This document shows, piece after piece, positions 43,670 through 53,796 of a DNA stretch of 53,796 nucleotides. A program made the translations under genes and the position numbers. How positions within the stretch are numbered: position 1 is the stretch's first letter; each line of letters opens with the position of its first letter. Source of the DNA: Dimorphilus gyrociliatus (Eukaryota > Annelida > Polychaeta > Dinophilidae); contig CAJFCJ010000112.1 of NCBI GenBank assembly GCA_904063045.1, positions 17,203 to 70,998 on the forward strand. The letters are read 5' to 3'. A model generated the notes under the pieces. That model was not told the origin of the DNA. It did not search any database and saw only the letters and a program-made list of their open reading frames with translations.

Positions 43670-44150
43670 TTTATTTGGTTCAAAAATCTGATTATTTGTG
43701 AGTACGATTCATTAGTTAACAAGCTTCAACTGCAATGCATTATTGAAATTTGTAAAATGAATTTAACACTGATACCTGTAATATCAATGTGGTTTTTAAC
43801 ACAGTTATACACCTAAAACAATTTATTCCATGGTTATATTAAACCCAAAATCAATTTTTGTTATTATATAATACAAAAGCAATATGAAAGTAGGAATAGC
43901 TCATTGTAAATCATTAATAATTTATATTATCCATTTTCCAATGAACCTCTATGACATTTTAATAAACACTAATATAAGAATGTTGACAATTAAAACCAGT
44001 TATACCAACATTGAAGGTATTTTTTTTGATTGATAGGTCTATTATTCCTATTTTCTATCTTGTCAAATGAGTACCTGGGTACATTCTCACCCATTTTTTT
44101 TTAGTTTTATTTATGGATTTTTTATGAAATTGTTTTTTTATAGAGGTGTA
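43670..44150. other. Gene-free stretch with a short MULE-like motif
   Basis: No coding sequence. GTACCTGGGTACATTCTCACCC at about 44072-44093 resembles the inner palindrome of the MULE terminus, followed by the same T-rich and AATTTTTTATG tract type; probably a solitary decayed MULE end. Confidence 0.45.
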
Positions 44151-44154
44151 TACA

Positions 44155-44225
44155 GAAATCCGCATAAATTTTGGTACACCCTAAATTTTGATAGGCCAAA
44201 TTTAAAATAGCGGTCATAAGTCATA
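44155..44225. mobile_element. Remnant terminus of the second Tc1-like family
   Basis: Matches the left end of the element at 28302 (CGCATAAATTTTGGTACACC, then TTTTGATAGGCCAAATTTAA). The rest of the element is missing. Confidence 0.75.
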
Positions 44226-44486
44226 ATCTTTAATCACTTTAAAGTTTGTGATATATTTGAAGGACTTCAACGATCATCTAAAGTCTCAAAACGTCTTCAT
44301 CTGAGTTGTTTTCAAACCTCACAAAAAAATGTGTTGTAATACTACAAAGAATAGATGAAGAAAAAGAGCAAAGCGAAAATGAATGCAAAGAGGAGTTGGA
44401 ATTAACATTTTCTTTTGATAGTATAAAGAGCTTTGCTGACTGTTCAATGGAAGTTCAAAGTGTAGTGAATGATGAGGATACGTATG

Positions 44487-44502
44487 GGTTAGGGTTAGGG
44501 TA
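44487..44502. repeat. Short interstitial telomere-like repeat
   Basis: GGGTTAGGGTTAGGG, about two and a half TTAGGG units, followed about 35 bases later by a TA microsatellite (44536-44555). Too short to be a telomere. Confidence 0.7.
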
Positions 44503-44929
44503 AGAGCACTCAGTTGTGTACATTTTCTATCGCATCCTATATATATATATATATGCTTATCCACTTCAGTTTGATATAAATGCTGTTTAGAAAACTGTAG
44601 ACTCAAGCCAATACTATTTAATACGTATGCTTAACAATAGCATTCTGTGTTGGGTACACACAATACTGTTATAGGTACATTGGAGGCTTGATCGTATGAA
44701 CATAAAACTCTGACAAACAAAGGTAATGAATTTAGCTTTAACTAAAGAACTACATTAGTCTTACTATAACAACCTAACAACATTAATTTAGTGGCCAGCT
44801 TGTTAATTTTTCGACTAGTTCCAACTTTGACATTCAAAAAATGATTTTAATGTTACGAAAATTGTTGTACATTGTGAGCAATAAGAGGATTGTTAGTTAG
44901 TCTCTGAGTAGCAAACCATTAGACCTAAC

Positions 44930-45906
44930 AATAGTGTGTTTATTGTCTTTGGCATATACTTAACTAGTGAAACTACAATTAACAGTTTGTTGACATTATA
45001 TTTGGCTGACATTTTAGAAAGTTTATCAGCTTCCTGGTGCTTAAATTCTGTAAAGTATTTGTATGTAAAGTATGTCTTTCAATGTTAATATTGAAAGATA
45101 TTTTGAGTTTTTCTTTAGAAATCTTCTTTAAAAATATTCAATTCAAGTGTTGTAAAGATTTGACTGTTGGGCTGATAAAATACTAGCTCAATGCTACTTG
45201 CTTACCACAGAACAAGTCTCATAAATAAAGGATACAAAATTTTAATAGGACAAGTCCAACAATCAAGAAAACATGTAGATTGTATATTTAACCATTTTAT
45301 ATTCTACTTTAATAATGATATTCAGTTGATTGCATTAGTAAATTTAGCATCAGTATATCTGATTAATGCATGTTAAGAAGAACAATATTGTGTATACAAT
45401 ACTGTTGAATAGTGAACATAACCCAAACTTAAAATTTAAGCATAATAGATATTTAATTGAACTGCTTTTAGTTCAAAATCATAAATTTATGGATTATTAA
45501 ATTGTAATATTAATGCTAGGTTGCAAATAGCAATATTCTGTATATAATTTAATAGGTTTTATTGCCGAACATTGTATATGCACTGCCATATACTAGGTCA
45601 ATACTGCATATCTTGATCAGTGCTATCTGCATAGTACAATACTGGTTCAATACTACTTCCCTATTATAGGCTATAGCTGTTGAATGTATGTGTACATACA
45701 AACTAACCTTATTTGTTCTGTATTGTACCATATACATTAGAAAAGCCCTTTTAGTTACAACTTGCAAAGTGTATAGAACTGTCAAATTCACCAGTTTAAT
45801 CTTTATTTTCCAATATGAAAAACATTTTTAATTGAAACAATGTTAATTTTTCCAGAAAGATTCCAAATACCAAGATACAAAAGGTACTTGAAGATTATTA
45901 ATCACA
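44930..45906 (+). promoter_or_regulatory. 5' flank and leader of NACHT-LRR copy R
   Basis: Gene-free. The part nearest the gene (45710-45906) is 92-95% identical to the left arm; 44930-45070 is nearer 80% (estimates by eye). 45230-45700 also matches 13880-14210. A probable 3' splice site (TTAATTTTTCCAG, AG at 45854-45855) precedes the ATG by about 50 nt, so transcription likely starts further upstream. No clear TATA was identified. Confidence 0.5.
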
Positions 45907-48900
45907 ATGGACTCTATGCATCAGCTATGTTTTAATTATTATAATGAAAAACTACTGATGTTATTAAACCAAACCTTTACATTTGAACAATTTGCCATAC
46001 ATTTAGTTTCAAAACAAATTATAAAAAAAGACTTTAGAGACATTCTGGAAATTCAGTATAAAACACACAAACATGCAGCTATTGAAGAGCTACTCAAAAT
46101 ACTAAATGCCTGTAAGTTAATAGATATTATTGAAATTTTACAAGAAATGGATGACTTGAGCAAAGAATTGGCAAAAAACTTAAGTGATCCAGAATTTGTG
46201 TGGAAAAGGTTAATCTGTGATACAAAAGAAGAAAGAAGAAAAGATTTCACAACAATTAAACTTTTACCATTTGGTGAAACTAAAGAAGCTAAACTTGCTG
46301 ATATTGTTACATCTATCAAAATATCAGAAATCATTCAAAAAGACATCATTGACTCACAACTTATTGATACTGAAATTGATTATGAAAATTTCTATGAAAT
46401 TTTTTATACAGATTTCAATAAGGTTTTAATTCAAGGAGAGCCTGGAATAGGAAAAAGTGTTCATATGAAAAATTTAATTCATAAGTGGGCAAATGAAAGA
46501 TGGAACATTGATCATGAAAAATTATGTATATTCATTATGCTCAGAAATGTTCAAAAAAACACAACAATTTATGAAGAGATATACCAACAAAATTTCAAAA
46601 ATATTGATTATATAAATGAGCATATTATTAAATCTTTTTTTAAAGAAAAGAAAAAAGACATCATATTATTACTAGATGGAGCAGATGAGTTTCATCTTCC
46701 AACACATAAATTTAATGATATAATCAATGGAGCAAATTGCAATATTCCAACTGCCATTTGGGCAAGAAAATGGAAAGGTAAACAAATTATAACTACTTGT
46801 GACCTTGCATTTGAATTAACAGGTTGGAATAAAAGCCAAATGAAAACTTTTTTTATAAAATGTTTTTATACTGATACTAATAATGTGGCCAATGAATTTA
46901 TTGAAAGAGTTGTCAAGAAATATCCAAAGATACAATGTCTCTGTAAAGTACCACTTCTAGCAATGATTCTTTTTTATATTTGGAAAGAGAAAGGGAATAT
47001 TTTTAACAAATCTCCTTTTCAAATATATGAAGATTTTGTTAGTATAGTACAAGACAAAAATCTAGAGACCATAAACAAAAGTGATTCAAACATAGATAAT
47101 ATATACAAGTTATGTTTCATTAATCTTTCAAAAAGTAAAATCATACTTGACTCTTATTTAGACAAAGAGAAAAAAATTAAAAATTGTCTTAAAGGATTAA
47201 TTGATGTCATTCCTACTGAAAACAAGAAAAAAGAGTTACAACTCTATCATTTATCATTTCAAGAATATTTTGCAGCTAAATATCTGATAAAAGAGTTTGA
47301 GAAGAAACCCAAAGAAACAATTTGGACATGGACAACTTCATTGAATGATGAAAAAACTTTGGATGAATTATTTAAAGAAAATAACAATATAAATATATAT
47401 AATACTTTAGATTTTGTTAAACAATATTCTCAACCAATATTTCAAAATATTCTACTCTCATCTCAAATTGCACAACAAATGTTTGATTGTAGTGAAAATG
47501 TACAAAATTATTTATCAAATGGTTTAGAAAGCAACCAAAAGATTTATTTAACTAATGAACATTTAAATGATACTATAGTTACCCTTTTATTAGAAAGCAG
47601 AGGGAGTGGTTTATTGGATATTTACATTTACAAGACCAAAATAAATATTAGTTTTCTTCTGAAACAACTTGCACAATACTCCCCATTCCTAACAAACATT
47701 AAAATAGAGAATACAGATTTTCATTTTTCCTATGAAATGATATTTAAAGAACTGCTGGCATTGATAACATCAACTAATATTACATATTTGAATGTACATA
47801 ATATTAAAGTTTTGATCAAAAAAAAGAATTATGGTAAAAGTGGTATACTATCAAAAATGCAAATTGAGAAATTAGAAATTTCTAGTAATAAATACCAAAC
47901 CAATTGGTTGATTCAAGTGACATTTGGAAATAATCAATTAACAAATTTAACTGATATATCATACAATTCAGAAATATTTTACAAAGAGGCATCACTAAAA
48001 TATATTGAAAGACACAATAATCTGAGTGATATTATTCTGAAAAACAAAATACTCTCTGCAATTCATTTGGACAAATTTTTTAATGTTTTAAAATTTAAAA
48101 GGGAGAATTACAAGTTTAAAAAATTGGTAATACAAGATAGCTCAATAATAAATCTCACAAACAAATTCTTTTTGGACTATTACAGTTATATATCCAAAGA
48201 TTTAAAAGTCCATTCATATTTTGATAATAACTCAACATCAAATGTTATTCAGATTAAAGCTTTCAGTAATGAAAAACTGCAAGTTTCTTTCAATGCCACA
48301 GGAGCAAAACAGACAGTTGATGAAACTGGGATTGCCAACTTGAACAAAAACACCTTGGAGTGCTTAAAATGGGCATTGAAAAAAAAATTTGTTACCATGT
48401 GTCATTTTCCAGTAGAGTTATATAATATAAAAAATATTGCAGATTATGAAGAAACATTAAATGATGTTTTTGAAATATTGTGCCAAACAATGGAGATATT
48501 TAATATTAAATCTTACACCAACTTTGAAAAACAGCAAAGAACTCTGCCTGAACTTCTAGGAAAATGTACCAAAATGAAAACTTTAATATTTGAAAGTTAT
48601 AAAAAAGCTCATACATATTTTAATTTTGACTCATTTAAACATACATTAAGCCATATTGTGATTGTGGATTGTAACTTAAATAGTCAAAATTCAAACATAT
48701 TAGGTAAACACTTAAAAAAATGTGCATCATTAAAATATGTTAACCTATCAAAAAACAACCACATGGGAAACAGTTTTAAAGACATATGCGATGGACTTAA
48801 ATCTTCTTTAAACTCTATCAAAACAATTAAACTTCATGGGTGTGATTTGGATGATGCCCAAGCTAAATATTTAGGACAAACATTTAAACACTGTTCAGCA

Positions 48901-50145
48901 TTGGAGGATGTTGATTTCACATTTAATAAAAACATGGGGAATGGCTTTAAAGGGATATGTGATGGACTCAAATCTTCTTCAAGGTCTATAAAAACAATTA
49001 AACTTCATGGGTGTTATTTGACTGATGAACAAGCTCAAAGTTTAGGAGAAACATTTAAACACTGTTCAGCTTTGAAGGATGTTGATTTCACATTTAATAA
49101 AAACATGGGGAATGGCTTTAAAGGGATATGTGACGGACTCAAATCTTCTTCAATGTCTATGAAAACAATTAGACTTTATGGGTGTTATTTGAATGATGAA
49201 CAAGCTCAAAGTTTAGGAGAAACATTTAAACACTGTTCAGCATTGGAGAATGTTGATTTCTCAGAGAATAGTAACATGGGGAATGGCTTTAAAGGTATAT
49301 GTGATGGGCTCAAATCTTCTTTATTCTCATTGAAAACACTTAATCTTTTTAGGTGTGATTTGAATGATGAACAAGCTCAAAGTTTAGGAGAAACATTTAA
49401 ACACTGTTCAGCATTGGAGAATGTTGATTTCTCAGAGAATAGTAACATGGGGAATGGCTTTAAAGGTATATGTGATGGGCTCAAATCTTCTTTATTCTCA
49501 TTGAAAACACTTAATCTTTTTAGGTGTGATTTGAATGATGAACAAGCTCAAAGTTTAGGAGAAACATTTAAATACTGTTCAGCATTGCAGAATGTTAATT
49601 TCTCATTGAATAAAAACATGGGAAATGGCTTTAAAGTGATATGTGTTGGACTCACATCTTCTTCAATGTCTATGAAAACAATTATACTTCATAGGTGTGA
49701 TTTGAATGATGAACAAGCTCAAAGTTTAGGAGAAACATTTAAACACTGTTCAGCATTGGAGAATGTTGATTTCTCATGTAATAGAAAGATGCGGAATGGC
49801 TTTAAAGGATATGTGATGGCTCAATCTTCTTCAATGTCTATGAAAACAATTAACTTATGGTGTGATTTGAATGATGAACAAGCTCAAAGTTTAGGAGAAA
49901 CATTTAACCACTGTTCAGCATTGGAGAATGTTGATTTCTCAGAGAATAGTAACATGGGGAATGGCTTTAAAGGGATATGTGATGGGCTCAAATCTTCTTC
50001 AATGTCAATGAAAACAATTAAACTTGGTGAGTGTGATTTGAATGATGAACAAGCTCAAAGTTTAGGAGAAACATTTAAAGACTGTTCAGCATTGGAGAAT
50101 GTTGATTTCTCATGGAATAGTAAGATGGGAATGGCTTTAAAGTGA
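45907..50145 (+). CDS. NACHT-LRR receptor (NLR), copy R
   Basis: 1412 codons open from ATG 45907 in one exon. Residues 1-95 are helical with a CARD/Death-fold-like pattern (FEQFAIHLVSKQIIKKDFRD). The NACHT NTPase has Walker A GEPGIGKS at 177-184, Walker B IILLLDGADEF at 252-262 and IITTCDLAFE near 295-303, where many relatives have Arg. A helical linker covers about 310-880, then ribonuclease-inhibitor-type LRRs. After two diverged repeats they become near-identical 57-residue modules (SLGETFKHCSALENVDFS, then NMGNGFKGICDGLKSS). By family analogy this is a cytosolic sensor that oligomerises on ligand binding. The frame is lost at about 50126, where one G of an ATGGGGAATGG string is missing; the array then continues in other frames to 52685. 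That loss may be a sequencing error, so the true protein is probably longer. Confidence 0.88.
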   Translation: MDSMHQLCFNYYNEKLLMLLNQTFTFEQFAIHLVSKQIIKKDFRDILEIQYKTHKHAAIEELLKILNACKLIDIIEILQEMDDLSKELAKNLSDPEFVWKRLICDTKEERRKDFTTIKLLPFGETKEAKLADIVTSIKISEIIQKDIIDSQLIDTEIDYENFYEIFYTDFNKVLIQGEPGIGKSVHMKNLIHKWANERWNIDHEKLCIFIMLRNVQKNTTIYEEIYQQNFKNIDYINEHIIKSFFKEKKKDIILLLDGADEFHLPTHKFNDIINGANCNIPTAIWARKWKGKQIITTCDLAFELTGWNKSQMKTFFIKCFYTDTNNVANEFIERVVKKYPKIQCLCKVPLLAMILFYIWKEKGNIFNKSPFQIYEDFVSIVQDKNLETINKSDSNIDNIYKLCFINLSKSKIILDSYLDKEKKIKNCLKGLIDVIPTENKKKELQLYHLSFQEYFAAKYLIKEFEKKPKETIWTWTTSLNDEKTLDELFKENNNINIYNTLDFVKQYSQPIFQNILLSSQIAQQMFDCSENVQNYLSNGLESNQKIYLTNEHLNDTIVTLLLESRGSGLLDIYIYKTKINISFLLKQLAQYSPFLTNIKIENTDFHFSYEMIFKELLALITSTNITYLNVHNIKVLIKKKNYGKSGILSKMQIEKLEISSNKYQTNWLIQVTFGNNQLTNLTDISYNSEIFYKEASLKYIERHNNLSDIILKNKILSAIHLDKFFNVLKFKRENYKFKKLVIQDSSIINLTNKFFLDYYSYISKDLKVHSYFDNNSTSNVIQIKAFSNEKLQVSFNATGAKQTVDETGIANLNKNTLECLKWALKKKFVTMCHFPVELYNIKNIADYEETLNDVFEILCQTMEIFNIKSYTNFEKQQRTLPELLGKCTKMKTLIFESYKKAHTYFNFDSFKHTLSHIVIVDCNLNSQNSNILGKHLKKCASLKYVNLSKNNHMGNSFKDICDGLKSSLNSIKTIKLHGCDLDDAQAKYLGQTFKHCSALEDVDFTFNKNMGNGFKGICDGLKSSSRSIKTIKLHGCYLTDEQAQSLGETFKHCSALKDVDFTFNKNMGNGFKGICDGLKSSSMSMKTIRLYGCYLNDEQAQSLGETFKHCSALENVDFSENSNMGNGFKGICDGLKSSLFSLKTLNLFRCDLNDEQAQSLGETFKHCSALENVDFSENSNMGNGFKGICDGLKSSLFSLKTLNLFRCDLNDEQAQSLGETFKYCSALQNVNFSLNKNMGNGFKVICVGLTSSSMSMKTIILHRCDLNDEQAQSLGETFKHCSALENVDFSCNRKMRNGFKGYVMAQSSSMSMKTINLWCDLNDEQAQSLGETFNHCSALENVDFSENSNMGNGFKGICDGLKSSSMSMKTIKLGECDLNDEQAQSLGETFKDCSALENVDFSWNSKMGMALK

Positions 50146-52685
50146 TATGTGATGGGCTCAAATCTTCTTCAATGTCTATGAAAACAATTAAACTTGGTGG
50201 TGTGATTTGAATGATGAACAAGCTCAAAGTTTAGGAGAAACATTTAAACACTGTTCAGCATTGGAGAATGTTGATTTCTCAGAGAATAGTAACATGGGGA
50301 ATGGCTTTAAAGGGATATGTGATGGGCTCAAATCTTCTTCAATGTCTATGAAAACAATTACAGTTGTTGAGTGTGATTTGAATGATGAACAAGCTCAAAG
50401 TTTAGGAGAAACATTTAAACACTGTTCAGCATTGGAGAATGTTGATTTCTCATGGAATAGTAACATGGGAAATGGCTTTAAAGGTATATGTGATGGGCTC
50501 AAATCTTCTTCAATGTCTATGAAAACAATTAAACTTGTGAGTGTGATTTGAATGATGAACAAGCTCAAAGTATAGGAGAAACATTTAAACACTGTTCAGA
50601 ATTGGAGAATGTTGATTTGTCATTGAATAAAAACATGGGGAATGGCTTTAAAGGGATATGTGATGGGCTCAAATCTTCTTCAATGTCTATGAAAACAATT
50701 AATCTTCATGGGTGTTATTTGAATGATGAACAAGCTCAAAGTTTAGGAGAAACATTTAAACACTGTTCAGCATTGGAGGATGTTGATTTCACATTTAATA
50801 AAAACATGGGGAATGGCTTTAAAGGATATGTGATGGACTCAAATCTTCTTAATGTCTATGAAAACAATTAATCTTTATGGGTGATTTGATGATGAACAAG
50901 CTCAAAGTTTAGGAGAAACATTTAAACACTGTTCAGCATTGGAGAATGTTGATTCTCAAGAATAGTAAATGGGGAATGGCTTTAAAGTATATTGATGGGC
51001 TCAATCTTCTTATGTCTATGAAAACATTAACTTTTGGTGTGATTTGAATGATGAACAAGCTCAAAGTTTAGGAGAAACATTTAAACACTGTTCAGCATTG
51101 GAGAATGTTATTTTCAGATAATAAACATGGGAATGGCTTTAAAGGATATGTGATGGGACTCAAATCTTCTTCAATTCTATGAAAACAATTAATCTTTTAG
51201 GTGTGATTTGAATGATGAACAAGCTCAAAGTTTAGGAGAAACATTTAAACACTGTTCAGCATTGGAGAATGTTGATTTCTCAGAAATAGAAAATGGGAAT
51301 GGCTTTAAAGGATATGTGATGGGCTCAAATCTTCTTCAATGTCTATGAAACAATTAACTTTTGAGGTGTATTTGAATGATGAACAAGCTCAAAGTTTAGG
51401 AAAACATTTAAACACTGTTCAGCATTGGAGAATGTTGATTTCTCATGTAATAGAAAGATGCGGAATGGCTTTAAAGTGATATGTGATGGGCTCAAATCTT
51501 CTTCAATGTCTATGAAAACAATTAATCTTGGTGGTGTGATTTGAATGATGAACAAGCTCAAAGTTTAGGAGAAACATTTAAACACTGTTCAGCATTGGAG
51601 AATGTTGATTTCTCATGGAATAGTAACATGGGAAATGGCTTTAAAGGTATATGTGATGGGCTCAAATCTTCTTCAATGTCGATGAAAACAGTTAAACTTC
51701 ATAGGTGTTATTTGAATGATGAACAAGCTCAAAGTTTAGGAGAAACATTTAAATACTGTTCAGCATTGGAGAATGTTGATTTGTCAGGGAATAGAAACAT
51801 GGGAAATGGCTTTAAAGGGATATGTGATGGGCTCAAATCTTCTTTAATGTCTATGAAAACAATTAATCTTTGTAGGTGTGATTTGAATGATGAACAAGCT
51901 CAAAGTTTAGGAGAAACATTTAAACACTGTTCAGCATTGGAGAATGTTGATTTCTCAGGGAATAGTAACATGGGGAATGGCTTTAAAGGTATATGTGATG
52001 GACTCAAATCTTCTTCAATGTCTATGAAAACAATTAAACTTGATGGGTGTCATTTGAATGATGAACAAGCTCAAAGTTTAGGAGAAACATTTAAACACTG
52101 TTCAGCATTGGAGAATGTTGATTTCTCATGGAATAGGGAGATGGGGAATGGCTTTAAAGGTATATGTGTTGGACTCAAATCTTCTTCAATGTCTATGAAA
52201 ACAATTAAACTTCATGGGTGTTATTTGAATGATGAACAAGCTCAAAGTTTAGGAGAAACATTTAAACACTGTTCAGCATTGGAGGATGTTGATTTCAGAT
52301 TGAATGAAAACATGGGGAATAGCTTTAAAAGGATATGTGATGGGCTCAAATCTTCTTCAATGTCTATGAAAACAATTAATCTTGGTTGGTGTTATTTGAA
52401 TGATGAACAAGCTCAAAGTTTAGGAGAAACATTGAAACACTGTTCAGCATTGGAGAATGTTGATTTCTCATGGAATAGTAACATGGGGAATGGCTTTAAT
52501 GGGATATGTGATGGACTCAAATCTTCTTCAATGTCTATGAAAACAATTACAGTTGTTGAGTTATTTGAATGATGAACAAGCTCAAAGTTTAGGAGAAACA
52601 TTTAAACACTGTTCAGCATTGGAGAATGTTGATTTCTCATATAATAGAAGATAGGAATGGCTTTAAAGTGATATGTGTTGGACTC
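48780..52685 (+). repeat. 171-bp LRR module array of NACHT-LRR copy R (about 22 units)
   Basis: Units are nearly invariant except for two or three residues before the Cys of the first LRR (LHGC, LYGC, LFRC, LGEC, LDGC, LGWC) and the residues after VDF in the second (SENSN, TFNKN, SCNRK, SWNSN, SGNRN). Frames: open to 50145, then 50207-50551, 50548-50871 and 51541-52572. The stretch 50880-51540 loses single bases repeatedly, often at positions where units differ, as a collapsed consensus would. The last unit is cut by a MULE at 52685/52686. Confidence 0.9.
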
Positions 52686-53796
52686 GAGTTGGGGTGCGAA
52701 CGTACCTGGGTGTGAACGTACCCGGGTGCGAACGTACCCTGGGCGGGTGCGAACGTACCTGGGTACGTTCGCACCCTATTTTTATATTTATTTTATTTTT
52801 GAATTTTTGAATAAAAGATTTAGCTATAAATCTAAAAGTAATGTATTTAAAAGACTAAATATTATACTAAAAAACAATAAAGCTTGACAAATGATATTTA
52901 TGCTGGAGAGTAGATATGGGATGTCGCATTAATAGATCAATTGATGTCAATTTGTTCAACTTGAAATCATCCATAAATCAAAAATTTTCTTTTGGATGTC
53001 AATATACTTTTTCTTTTGATGTTTGTAAATCCTTTTTTCTGACAGTAATTTCTCATAAACTGCAATCATCAGACTCTTTTTTTAGCTCATCAACCAGCAT
53101 GTAAAAAGAACCTTTAGCAGGCAGCTTACTATTCATTCTTTGATGCCATCCTTCACAATCATTATTGGTCCTAATAGACAAACCAAAAACTGACAGTTAT
53201 TTGGTTTCCATAATTTATTTTTGATCCAGTTTGTTTGGAAGTATTGCAGCAGGTCCAAAAATCTATTTTTTTCACAAAGTTCTGCATTTATGCTGTCAAA
53301 TGTTGGTTGAATAATATGTGCTGGCAAGAATGGCAGAGCCATCAATTTTCTGAAATCTTTCCAATCATTTCCTTTTTCTTTGTATTTCTTTACATAGCCA
53401 AGAGCCTATTCAATAATTAAGTTATTTAATAGATAATGTTATATATATTTGAATGTAACTGACTTGTATTTTCCTGTATACTGCTTGTGTGAATGAAATA
53501 CACACCTTGAAATTCAGTGAGGGGATATACTTTTGATAATGCTTTCCATAGTCCTTTTTCAAAATCCATTGTAATTCTTTTTGGATGAAAATCATTGATA
53601 AGATTGTTGATATGCTACAAAAAGCAACTTTATTTATCATCACTTTTGAAGAGATATATGAAATATTTACTTGAAATGCTTGTAATATGCTTGTATGCTT
53701 TGAGTCAGAAAATAAAACAAGAGGACTTGCTTCATATCACCACTCTTCTTAACAAATGAGTGAATAGTGACAAGTTGATAAAATGGTTCTTTTACA
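52686..53796 (-). mobile_element. FLYWCH/MULE element copy D, running out of the window
   Basis: Same terminus, last exon and third exon as copies B and C, minus orientation. It contains the motif array 52686-52780, last exon about 53410-52895, third exon about 53620-53470, and the start of exon 2. One-base deletions relative to copy B break the frame. The junction with the LRR module (GTGTTGGACTC then GAGTTGGGG) is identical to that at 19721/19722, so the insertion predates the inverted duplication or the two loci were homogenised. Confidence 0.88.

Noticed and set aside
44487-44502. TTAGGG repeats as a chromosome end
   Set aside because: Fewer than three units, with gene-bearing sequence on both sides.
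44306-44503. 65-codon acidic open frame ending in the telomere-like repeat
   Set aside because: It begins only with TTG, has no recognisable domain and ends in TTAGGG repeats; could be a transposon leader but nothing supports it.
1-53796. tRNA, rRNA or other structured RNA genes
   Set aside because: I looked for cloverleaf arms with the usual T-loop and anticodon patterns and for rRNA strings and saw none; a covariance-model scan would be needed to exclude them.

Overview
The window looks like nuclear DNA of an AT-rich invertebrate animal. Supporting this are spliceosomal introns of about 54-61 nt with GT/AG borders, TATA-type core promoters, Tc1/mariner and MULE transposons, and animal immune-receptor families (NACHT-LRR, RING/B-box, TIR, C1q-like). 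I cannot fix the phylum from sequence alone. One stretch (4607-5749) is not animal-like: a bacterial-type GT4 glycosyltransferase, more GC-rich than its surroundings and missing its N-terminus.

Layout. 1-1150: decayed FLYWCH/MULE transposon. 1457-3208: Tc1 remnants fused to a divergent LRR gene with one nonsense codon. 3283-6168: inverted copies of an interspersed repeat (R1) around the glycosyltransferase, then a MULE tail. 6731-9438: an apparently intact four-exon FLYWCH/MULE transposon with a 9-bp target duplication, inserted at the stop codon of the next gene. 9425-13126 (minus): a RING/B-box/coiled-coil protein ending in 16 near-identical 57-residue double-LRR modules. 14987-16813 (plus): a headless array of the same modules in a different order, ending at a 719-base gap. 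17533-19721: second MULE copy. 19722-26459 (minus): NACHT-LRR gene copy L, frame-broken. 26669-29960: two adjacent Tc1-like elements. 30630-37160: decayed MULE families, R1 copies and terminal motif arrays. 37746-41063: divergent pair of secreted proteins with three C1q-like units each, sharing a GATA-motif-rich intergenic region. 42137-43662 (minus): ARM-TIR-SAM pseudogene. 45907-52685 (plus): NACHT-LRR copy R, open for 1412 codons and then frame-broken. 52686-53796: MULE copy in the mirror position of the one beside copy L.

The two NACHT-LRR genes face away from each other in a large inverted duplication (inner ends near 30390 and 44930, outer part leaving the window on the right). Flanking DNA has diverged far more than the coding parts. 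The LRR arrays of both gene types are built from 171-bp modules that are almost invariant except at predicted exposed beta-strand positions, and module order differs between copies. The main hypothesis from this window is an innate-receptor locus whose recognition arrays are re-shuffled by recombination or conversion between NACHT-LRR, RING-LRR and headless arrays, with MULE copies at the joints.

Caution: several stretches beside the gap and at the array ends (17533-20710, 50126-51540, 52600-53796) are full of single-base deletions that look like unpolished or collapsed long-read consensus. Frame breaks there should not be read as biological decay without checking.
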